A stretch of 64,000 nucleotides of DNA from Hesseltinella vesiculosa. Its lineage: Eukaryota > Mucoromycota > Mucoromycetes > Mucorales > Cunninghamellaceae. The position numbers were made by a program, and so were the translations under genes. Below, in pieces: positions 21,462 through 30,818 of the stretch (positions are counted from its first letter, which is position 1; every line of letters starts with the position of its first letter). The stretch spans positions 1,009,001 to 1,073,000 of the forward strand of contig MCGT01000001.1 of NCBI GenBank assembly GCA_002104935.1. Direction: 5' to 3'. The notes under the pieces were generated by a model. It was not told where the DNA came from. It saw nothing but the letters and a program-made list of their open reading frames with translations, and did not search any database.

Positions 21462-23413
21462 CTATTCAATGGACCATCGATGTGAATTGGACTTTTCTTG
21501 GCCAATGGGGGTCATGGAGTGGGCAGTGGAGGCCGAGGCTGTGGCGTGTGAAACTGCAAGAAAAAAAAAGGATGAGCGTTGCAAAGAGCCGAACATTGAG
21601 ACTTACTATGGTTGATCAAGCCTAGGTCAAAATTGCGCAAACACACAATAGATATCGGTACCGACACCAGAATCAACACCATGTCCACGCACACTAAGCC
21701 AATTAAAAAAAATACACGGTACATCAGTGTGATTCATGGTGATCAAGGAAAACTTACAAAAGAAGGTCAAGAAAGCCTTGGAACCCAAGAATTTTTGTGG
21801 GTATTGCGAGATTTGGACCAAGGTATAAATAAAGTAGGCCATACTGGCCATGGCCAAGATCACAAACAGATACATATGAACCTTGCGCTCACGTCGCAAC
21901 TGAAAAGACACCTCGAACCGTCAGTCCTCTTGTCTTTCCATGTTTTTCTTTCTTTCTCAAACTTACACCCCAATAGGCTACAACCAACATGACAATAGTG
22001 ACAGCACAGCTGAGAATCAAGTGCTCAATCAATTCACGCACAAGCTCGGATCGTGCAGCCGGCGAGGTTGAGTTGGGCCACCAGACCACGATCATCAAGG
22101 CCAAATATTGCACAGAGAAGCCCAGGAAGAAAAAGAAGTCGAATTTCAATAGCATCATAAAAATTTGGTACATTTTGTATCGATCTAAACGATAAAGGTG
22201 TCAAGGGGGACCCGTTCCTCTTTTTGTGCCACCCACGCTGGTTTTTTTTTTTTTTTTTTTACCTCGCATGGTGAGATCGGCTCCGATTTTTTTGTAAATA
22301 TGCCAACCAAACTCCAGGTAAAGCTTGTAGGCCAAGAAACAAAAAACAAGACTGTTGACAATCATGATCACCATTTGCGTGATTTCAGCCCATCGAGAGG
22401 CATACAGCGCATCACCCACGTAGGCAGTAGCAAGATTTACTACCGAGTCATCCCCTTGAAATAAAGTTTGCGATTGATGATACTGAATGATGGAATATGC
22501 TGCCATGCCCCATTCGAATACGAACAAAGCAATCAGTTGGATGGTGTTTTTCTGGTAGATCTATAATTTTTTTTAAGAAAAAAATTGAGCTGGGAGTTCA
22601 CAGTTGCTTGGTTCCTTTCTTTACAGCATCGACGACCAGGATCACAGTGAAAACCTGAGCGACAATAAACAAGGCAAAATACACAAGAAGCGATTGCGCG
22701 TTGGCATAGACGGATGTGATGTCTGTGTTATTGTTGGTAAGCTTTTGATCGTCCAAGATATCGACCAAGTTGGATTGATATGAAAAAATGACAGCCTCGA
22801 AAATGATCGCCAATATCGCTTGGGCCACCACCTGAATAAAAATGGCTCGTGTCCACCGGGATTCGCCAAACTATTCCCAAAAACAAAATTATCAGTCAAC
22901 CTTGGAGTCGTTAGGTAATAATAAAAAAGGGGGAATGTATATCGAATAAAAAAAAAGGGGAGGTCATTCAAGTGAGCCCAATCCTTTTTTTCTCTTTTTT
23001 CGTTAAACGAACAAAAAGGAAAGGACACAAAGGTACAAAAGGAGACAACATTCAACACGACAGATGGGACTTACAATGCGAGAGATGATCCACATGACAA
23101 AGTATAGAATCGAGGATGAAAAGTTGTAGTTCGTTGACGCTGTGTAAGAGAGTGGTAATGGCCGTGGCTAGTGGTCGAAAAAGGCTGTTCAAATTAAAAA
23201 GAATGCACTCAATCAAATAGAGCCAATGCAAATGAAAGGAAAAGAATGCAACAAAAAGATGCGTATCGAAAAACAAATAAAAAAAGGGAAACAAAAAAAA
23301 GGAGGCAAAGGAAATCTGGACCTGCGAAAAATTGGCTGTTCTCTTTTTGGCAACTTATTTTTAGCCTTTGATGTGGTGGGTTTTCATCTTGGGGGGTCTT
23401 TTTAACCTTGCAT
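21462..23413 (-). CDS. Multi-pass membrane protein, UPF0658 Golgi family-like (start exon uncertain)
   Basis: Minus-strand exons: 23075-23139, 22625-22870, 22263-22560, 21967-22184, 21758-21899, 21607-21693 and 21462-21553. The first of these needs a 5' exon ending in phase 1; ATGCAAG at 23407-23413 fits and gives [20 protein letters not shown], 384 residues in all, but implies a 267-nt intron and is tentative. Eight or so hydrophobic helices are visible, including [40 protein letters not shown] and [20 protein letters not shown]. The ordering and the KFDxFFFLGFxxQ motif recall the fungal UPF0658 Golgi membrane family; function unknown. The C-terminus is hydrophilic and Ser/Ala-rich. Confidence 0.7.
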
Positions 23414-24783
23414 GTGGCACAGCTTTTGCTGCTGCATGTTATGTCTTTTACTTGCTTGTAGGCGACAAAAACGAACTAGTGCTCGTGTGACATCTTTCAT
23501 TCCCTTCCACAATGAACCGATTCTACACATTGGCTTCGACCAAATGGGGATGTCAATTCATTTCCCGATTTCTCCTCGATGGCTTTTGCCCATGATCTTT
23601 TTTTTTTTTTTTTGCATCCCTTCCTCCCTGGCAGTCCCTTTTGTATTCATTTCCATGCAACAATGCCGAGCTCGAAGCACCATATGGCGGCTTTTTTGAT
23701 CGGTCCCCCCTTTCCCCTTTTCGCAACTCTTGAGAAGGCCAGGGTTGAACACATTTCAAACGAGTTCTCACGGAGCACTATCAATCACGTGATGTGATAT
23801 CCCGCAAAAGTCGTCTCTATCTCTGTTCATCACTGCACACAGTTTTTTGCTTCCAGTCTTATTTCTTTCCCAGTGTCAAGCCTTCTTTTCGTGAAGCATT
23901 ACCAATGGTAGGTCTCCAACCAGCGCAAAAATACTGTTTTCGATCTGCATCACTTTCGCTATTCTCTTGGCATTCATTCATCATCGAATCAAAAGGGAGC
24001 CACGGAGTTTTGAATCAGTTGCCGTGAAATGGGGATTGCTCGTCGGATCGACCAGAACATAGCCAAACGGATGGAGAGATCATCAAAAAATTATTTTATT
24101 GAGATAAGCTCAAAAAAAATCTGGCTTTTTTCTATTCGTAAATCAATACGGCGTAAATCAATAGGGCATCACACTGGAGCAACCTGACCAAGTAGATGAA
24201 GTACACCAACTCTGTATTATGAAACACCTACTTTTTTTTTTAAAAAAAAAAATAACGATACCTAACAGCAGAATATATCACCAGTCAAGTTTTCTCTTTC
24301 GTCTGTATGTCACTCCAAGGCACACGCAAATTATGCACTGATGCATCGAACAAGCGTGCACGCACTTGCAAAAAAAAGTGAGGCAGTGCTCTCGCCTGGT
24401 ACCGAAGTCGCCAGAAAAGCAATTCTTGCCCAAATTCACTCATTTCATGTTTTCATATTGCCATCTTGTCGAATAAAAAAAAAAGCACCACTCACTTCTA
24501 GCACAACTCCTGTCGTCGGCCTTCTCTACCCGCTCAATAACTATTGGACTTTAAATTCGCGTTCATTACATGTTCAACAGATTCAAGGGAAAAGGCTACT
24601 ATTTAGAAACATGTGAAAAAAAACTAAAGTTAGCCGTAACAATGCCTAAACAAGCAGTGGAACGGGCGCAGCAAAAACGAAAGCAAAAGGCAGAAAAAAG
24701 GGCACCTGAAAAAAGGAGACGCACCTGCTCAAAGACCCAGCTCTTTTGGCTTTCCATCAAAGAGATGTGCAATTTTTACTCAA
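23414..24783. other. Gene-poor left flank of the tandem array
   Basis: About 1.4 kb without a supported gene. It contains a CACGTG E-box (about 23787), a T10A11 palindromic run (24232-24252) and, at 24640-24770, a stretch that would encode a very basic peptide (PKQAVERAQQKRKQKAEKRA) running into the first repeat unit. None has independent support as a gene. Confidence 0.5.
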
Positions 24784-26656
24784 CCAATCACAATGCGCTA
24801 AATTCAAAAAAATGGAATAACACCCCCCTCTGAAATCAATGTTTTTTGAAAATGTGAACCATTTTACGTTTCGAGCACTAACTTTTTATTGTACTAACAA
24901 AAACATACACTTCAACCTCTTGATTGAAAGCTATGGTTATCATGAATCATTTTCATGCATTAGAACCACTCGTCCACTTGATGAAGAAGTTGCAATAGCT
25001 TTCCAAAAAAAATAATCCTGAATTTTTTCCAGATCACACTGACGCGCTATTATACTCAACCAATCACAGCGCGCCAAATTCAAAAAAAATGAAAAAATAC
25101 CCCCCTCTGAAATCAATGTTTTATGAAAATGCAAACCATTTTACGTTTTGGGCACTAACTTTTTATTGTACTAACAAAAACATGCACTTCAACCTCTTGA
25201 TTGAAAGCTGTGGTTATCATGAATCATTTTCATGCATTAGAACCACTCGTCCACTTGATGAAGAAGTTGCAATAGCTTTCCAAAAAAAATAATCCTGAAT
25301 TTTTTCCAAATCAAACAGACGCGCTATTATACTCGACCAATCACAATGCGCTAAATTCAAAAAAATGAAAAAACACCCCCCTCTGAAATCAATGTTTTTT
25401 GAAAATGTGAACCATTTTACGTTTCGAGCACTAACTTTTTATTGTACTAACAAAAACATGCACTTCAACCTCTTGATTGAAAGCTATCGTTATCATGAAT
25501 CATTTCCATGCATTAGAACCACTCGTCCACTTGATGAAGAAGTTGCAATAGCTTTCCAAAAAAAATAATCCTGAATTTTTTCCAGATCACACTGACGCGC
25601 TATTATACTCAACCAATCACAGCGCGCCAAATTCAAAAAAAATGAAAAAATACCCCCCTCTGAAATCAATGTTTTATGAAAATGCAAACCATTTTACGTT
25701 TTGGGCACTAACTTTTTATTGTACTAACAAAAACATGCACTTCAACCTCTTGATTGAAAGCTATGGTTATCATGAATCATTTTCATGCATTAGAACCACT
25801 CGTCCACTTGATGAAGAAGTTGCAATAGCTTTCCAAAAAAAATAATCCTGAATTTTTTCCAAATCAAACAGACGCGCTATTATACTCGACCAATCACAAT
25901 GCGCTAAATTCAAAAAAATGAAAAAACACCCCCCTCTGAAATCAATGTTTTTTGAAAATGTGAACCATTTTACGTTTCGAGCACTAACTTTTTATTGTAC
26001 TAACAAAAACATGCACTTCAACCTCTTGATTGAAAGCTATGGTTATCATGAGTCATTTCCATGCATTATAACCACTTGTCCACTTGATGAAGAAGTTGCA
26101 ACAGCTTTCCAAAAAAAATAATCCTGAATTTTTTCCAGATCACGCAGACGCGCTAGTATACTCAACCAATCACAGCGCGCCAAATTCAAAAAAATGAAAA
26201 AACACCCCCCTCTGAAATCAATGTTTTTTGAAAATGCAAACCATTTTACGTTTTGGGCACTAACTTTTTATTGTACTAACAAAAACATGCACTTCAACCT
26301 CTTGATTGAAAGCTATCGTTATCATGAATCATTTCCATGCATTAGAACCACTCGTCCACTTGATGAAGAAGTTGCAATAGCTTTCCAAAAAAAATAATCC
26401 TGAATTTTTCCAAATCAAACAGACGCGCTATTTTACTCAACCAATCACAGCGCGCCAAATTCAAAAAAATGAAAAAACACCCCCCTCTGAAATCAATGTT
26501 TTATGAAAATGCAAACCATTTTACGTTTCGAGCACTAACTTTTTATTGTACTAACAAAAACATGTATTTCAACCTCTTGATTGAAAGCTATGGTTATCAT
26601 GAGTCATTTCCATTCATAAGAACCACTTGTCCACTTGACGAAGAAGTTGCAATAGA
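24784..26656. repeat. Tandem array, about 6.8 copies of a 275-277 bp unit with dimeric higher-order structure
   Basis: Units, taken from a CCAATCA motif, start at 24784, 25060, 25337, 25613, 25890, 26166 and 26441; spacings are 276, 277, 276, 277, 276 and 275. The last unit diverges after about 26656. Units 1, 3 and 5 share one variant set and units 2 and 4 another (for example CGAGCACTAAC versus GGGCACTAAC, and linkers ending CTCGACCAATCACAATGCGC versus CTCAACCAATCACAGCGCGC), so the real period is about 553 bp. Units 6 and 7 mix both sets. Each unit has a CCAATCA box, TATTATAC and an A-run. In units 2-7 an ATG opens a 67-codon frame ending FQKK or, in unit 7, HQRR; in unit 1 the frame stops after two codons. 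Confidence 0.95.
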
Positions 26657-26880
26657 GCACCAAAGAAGATAGACCTGATTATGACCAAAGAATAATATCA
26701 AAGGTTTCAATTTTGCTGTCTTTTCCGAACATTGTTAATGGGGAAGGTTCGAGTACAATGCCCAGAATACTGTAAAGGCTACGTCCGCATCAGTATTTCA
26801 AGGATTTTTTTTCCGAATCGAGGACATGAGAATGAAAGAAGTCCATATGGATAGGTTATCTTGTTCTTTATTGAGAAAGA

Positions 26881-28539
26881 TTACATGTCGTTCATTTTGT
26901 AAAAGTTGTGGGGAGGGTCGGCTTGCTTCTTTCTGTAGATAAATGTGCCGGCGACGGCGACAGCAACGACAGCCATGACGGCAGCCACAGCAATACCGAC
27001 CTTGCCTCCTAGAGACAGGCCGCCTCCCGAGCCAGTCGAAGAGGAGGAACCTTGGCCACCGTTAGGTGTAAAAGCACCGTTGGCACAGGATTCTTGGAAA
27101 TGACTACCGACTGCACTGCAATCTGGATAGGCAGTGGACGTCTGGACCACGGGATCACTCTTGGCAAAGTTGCGAATCCATGTTGATTTGTAGTCGGGCT
27201 GATATGTGGGGTACACCATATGAATGAGATCTACAGTTTGATAAACTTGGGAGGTGAGTGAAATCTCCTAACGATGGCGACTCTCTTATTGTACCTTGGA
27301 TCATCAAATCGGGTCGTACAGGAGCTCGATCAAACCAATCTAAAAAAGAGGGATCGCAGGATCAGGGGTCCGTTCCAGCACTCTGGATAATTGCGAATAC
27401 CTGGATATCCGTTGGCGTTGACCAGGCGGTCGACTTTGAATACGTTTTTTTGCAGGGCAAAGGTGGCAGATTGGTTGTTGTAGGTGCCGATGGCAGTGAG
27501 CCAGTCACTGAAGCCTTGGGGGAAGCTGGCAATGGGCGATATGTCCAAGATGAATTGGGCATTGTTTAGGCTGGTGAGATCACCGGTGAAGATGGTCATG
27601 CCGGCGTCCTGGATGAGGCTGGCAAAGTAGGACGAGTTGGACTGTAGTGCCCAGTTGCCGTTGGCATAGCTGGTGACAGCAATGGTTTTTGGGCCGGATT
27701 GTTGAAGATTTTCCTTGTGGCAGGTGTACACGGATTGGATATTTTTTGCATAGATGGGGTAGGCTGTGGATTCCAAGTTGAAAAAGAAACTGAAGTAAAG
27801 GATCAGAGACGCTTCCTACAGAGGCAAAGGGAACATGAGCAGCTGAGTCACCTTTTCACACAGATTCTCCTCTTTGCCCTGTCGGATAGGTCAGTACCTG
27901 CAGGGGCGTACGATTGAGCTGGTTAAAGGGCACTTGAACAGTGTAGTTGCTTCCTGTGAATGGATCAGTGGTGTTGCTGAAAACAATGCTGAGACCTGTG
28001 GGTGAAGTGAGGTTGCCAGCGGTGCAGTTAGAAGTAATCGAGGTGGGGTCGTCGGTATAGTGAATATGGCTGGCCAAGCCTAGTAACTGGATAAAAGGAT
28101 GAGCGCTGGGCTCCTTTTCCACACGGCACTTCGACCCGAGAAGAGAGGACGGGGTGTTTATATAAAGAGAGATGTACCTCCAAGTAGGCGAATGCAGTAT
28201 TGTCGCCACGTAGGCCAATGGAAGTTAATGCGGAAGAATCGATCAGCGTGCCAGAGACGCCATTGGGCTGTGTGCCGTTGTAGATCACATAGGAAGAATT
28301 GCCACCGATATCTACAGTCGTGTAGCTACAGTCATTGGCATAGGTTACTTGGAATCCATTAGAAGGATCTGGGATAGATTTGTTAGCATCGTCGATCGCT
28401 CTGATCATTGGCAGGCCGTTTTTATTATTGTTATTTTTTTTTTACCATTGTTAATATGTGAAGGGGCACAAGAGGGGAATTGGCCCAGGACGATGCTGCT
28501 ACAGAGGGAGATAAGGAATATATAATGCAAACGTATCAT
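26881..28539 (-). CDS. Type I cell-surface protein with extracellular domain and single TM, unknown ligand
   Basis: Minus-strand exons: 28446-28539, 28178-28398, 27898-28086, 27401-27815, 27295-27339 and 26881-27230, giving 437 residues. Order: signal peptide (MIRLHYIFLISLCSSIVLGQ), an extracellular domain rich in Asn-X-Ser/Thr sites and cysteines (AIDDANKSIPDPSNGFQVTY, SIVFSNTTDPFTGSNYTVQV, FVDRL-like segments, SAVGSHFQESCANGAF), a Ser/Gly linker, one TM helix (GKVGIAVAAVMAVVAVAVAG), then the short tail YRKKQADPPHNFYKMNDM. The alternating pattern (IAVTSYANG, DAGMTIFTGDLTS) suggests a periplasmic-binding-protein-like fold, an inference only. The 47-nt first intron and the 61-nt intron at 27340-27400 are needed to keep frame. 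Confidence 0.75.
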
Positions 28540-28663
28540 GTAAGAAATATGTTATATAAAAAAAAAATAGGATAAGCGAAAGAGAGGTGAGGAGAAAAAA
28601 AGGGGTCTGCTGATGAAAAAAAAAAAAAGAGATGCCACACAAAAAGAGGTCGTTGTGTCACCG

Positions 28664-30455
28664 TCAAACCGAAGGGTGTTCAAGCAGTTTGATCAGACCA
28701 TGGATACGATAATATTGAGCCTATAAAAAAGAACAAGGGAACGGCATTGGGTACAAAAGTAGCGTCATTGATTTGGTTTACCTCTTGCAGTAGTTCATGA
28801 CAGCTTCAAAAAAAAAAATAAAGAAAAAAAAGGTTCAGTGAGCGGTTGCGGATCTAAAATCGGGTTTCATTTTACACATGAGGATTCTCAAAGGCAGAGG
28901 GAGGAAGCTATTAAATATAAAAAATGAGGGAACCTTGATTTCTCTCCCTCTCTCTCTTTTTTTTTTCACGTTACCCTGAGGTCACGCAGATAATTCAACA
29001 CCAATCGAAAATGCATCGGATCACGATCAATAAAATAAGCTCCATCTTGGTCAGGTTCCAGCAGATACCGCCCCGAAAACATCATGGCCAGCAAACTCAG
29101 AGGTTCTCGTTGCAGGGTGGTTAAGGTTGTCTAAATGCAATGTCAATCCCCAGTCCTTTTTTATTCTTTTTCTTATTACCTCAAAAGTATCGCCACCGAC
29201 ATTGAGCTTGATTTTCTTTTGGAAGCTTGTTTTTTCTACAAGTGACGAAGGTGAGTTCCCCGCTTGGATCGGTACATTAGGCAGGCTTACTTTTGGGTTC
29301 ACGGTCATGTAGGGAGCGCTGATGGATGTCCAAGTGTTGATGCTGTTCGTCCAGTTGCCTGGACCATTGGTCATACTGCTTCTCGATCTTGGTTTGAAAT
29401 TGATGTTTGGTGACTTCAAAACGAGACTCCCAGTAACGGAGTTTGCTGAGAGATTGTTCGAGGTCGTTGTAGATCCTATTCTTACTGTGCTGATACGAGT
29501 CATTGACCATGATGTATTCAGGCTGATAGCTGTGCCAGATGCCACCGCCTTGATCGCTATTCTTGCTTGGATCGTCATCGGACAGAGACACTGGCGGTGG
29601 TTGTTGGGGGCGTTGGCGGTGAGGAGGGGGGTGAGTTGGTCCTGCTGTCGGAACAGGCGCTGGCGCAGGAGGAGGCATGGTATAACCCATGTGGTCTTGG
29701 GCTTCTTGCATCTCGTCCTCGTCCACAAACGAATCGATGCGATCACCCAGACTGGCTTGGCCACCTTGGCTACCACCACGTTTGATGCTGCTGTCATCTT
29801 CGCTATGACGATACTGCAGATGATGGTGTGATGGTTGCTGTGACAACTTTTGGAGGTAATAGGGGTGGTGAGGAAAGTGATGGGTGTCGGGATAGCTGTC
29901 ATCAACGCCAGAGATGACATCCTCCACGGTGAGGCCGGTGCTGGCTTCATGGGATGCATAACCTTCACAGTCGCTGTCATCATCATCATCTGCAGCATCA
30001 TGGTCGTCCTCATCAAGACTAAGCAGTACATGAGATGGATGAAGAGGCCGAGGAGGTGAGCGAACGGGCGAGTCATGGATATCCAGGCCGACGCGCTGCA
30101 GGCCAATGGTCAGGGCGTGCTGGTTGATTTCTTCCAGGGAAGAGGAGGACGAGGCGGCAGACTCAAACATGGATAGGCTGGACATGTTGGAAGAGGCTTT
30201 GGAGGTGAGGTCATCAACAGCGGTACTGGATGAATCGTACAAGGGAACGGCAGGCGGCGAGCGATGGAGAGGTTGCTGCGGCTGAGAAGGCTGGGGTTGC
30301 AAGTGGAGCTGTTGATGTTCCATGACAAAGCGCTGAGCAGGCGTAGGTTCAGATGGACGTTGATCAAAAGTAGTTTGAGCCAGGGCAGACAAGGAGACTT
30401 GTGTGATATCAGGAGACCGGTGCGTGGGAGATTGCGGATGAAAGAACTGGTCCAT
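28664..30455 (-). CDS. BTB/POZ T1-domain (KCTD-like) protein with long disordered N-terminus
   Basis: Minus-strand exons: 29291-30455, 29180-29235, 28975-29130, 28876-28907, 28782-28803 and 28664-28720, giving 495 residues. The first 390 residues are Pro/Gln/His-rich with an acidic run (SLDEDDHDAADDDDDSDCEG) and a helical segment (YNDLEQSLSKLRYWESRFEV and the following coiled-coil-like repeats to about residue 388). The C-terminal 95 residues form a T1 domain: KIKLNVGGDTFETTLTTLQR, FIDRDPMHFRLVLNYLRDLR, LPPSAFENPHVCHELLQEAQ, YYRIHGLIKLLEHPSV. Exons of 32 and 22 nt are required to rebuild this domain. KCTD-type T1 domains oligomerise and often act as cullin-3 adaptors; the function here is not known. 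Confidence 0.85.
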
Positions 30456-30818
30456 CTTTTTTCTGCGTTGCTGCTTTTTTTTCTTGCCTTCGAAAATTAG
30501 CGTGAACGATGGAATGATGTAAAAGGTTAGAGGAAGAAAATAGGTTGTTGATAGGGTGAAAGAAAAAGGAAAGAGAAAAATAAAAGAACCAGGACACATG
30601 ACGGCGTGGGTGCCTTTTTTTACGCAGCGACGAAACACCAAACCTACCCCTTGGAAGCAAGTTGTCAAAAGAAAAAAAAAATTTATAATGATTCTCTAAC
30701 AAAAAAAAAAAAATTGGATGGCAAAAACAATAGGATAAAAAGTAACGAAGAAATAAGGAAGGTGCAAGTGAAGAGACGAAAGGGATAAGTATGATGAGAA
30801 AAGAAAAAAAAAAAAGGT

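Noticed and set aside
24784..26656. The array as a CRISPR or rDNA spacer
   Set aside because: Units are contiguous and about 276 bp with no unique spacers, and no rRNA sequence is nearby.
27340..27400. Continuation of the surface-protein exon encoding IRNYPECWNGPLIL
   Set aside because: The frame hits a stop soon after; using donor GTATTC at 27400 and acceptor at 27340 joins NANGYPDWFDRAPVRPDLM and keeps the downstream frame.
28399..28445. Possible frameshift in the poly-A stretch near the start of the surface-protein gene
   Set aside because: An intron with GTAAAA donor and CAGAG acceptor (47 nt) restores the frame without invoking a sequencing error.
29322..29831. 169-residue plus-strand frame opposite the T1/BTB gene
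   Set aside because: Exactly antisense to the coding exon of the minus-strand gene; it reflects codon bias of that gene.
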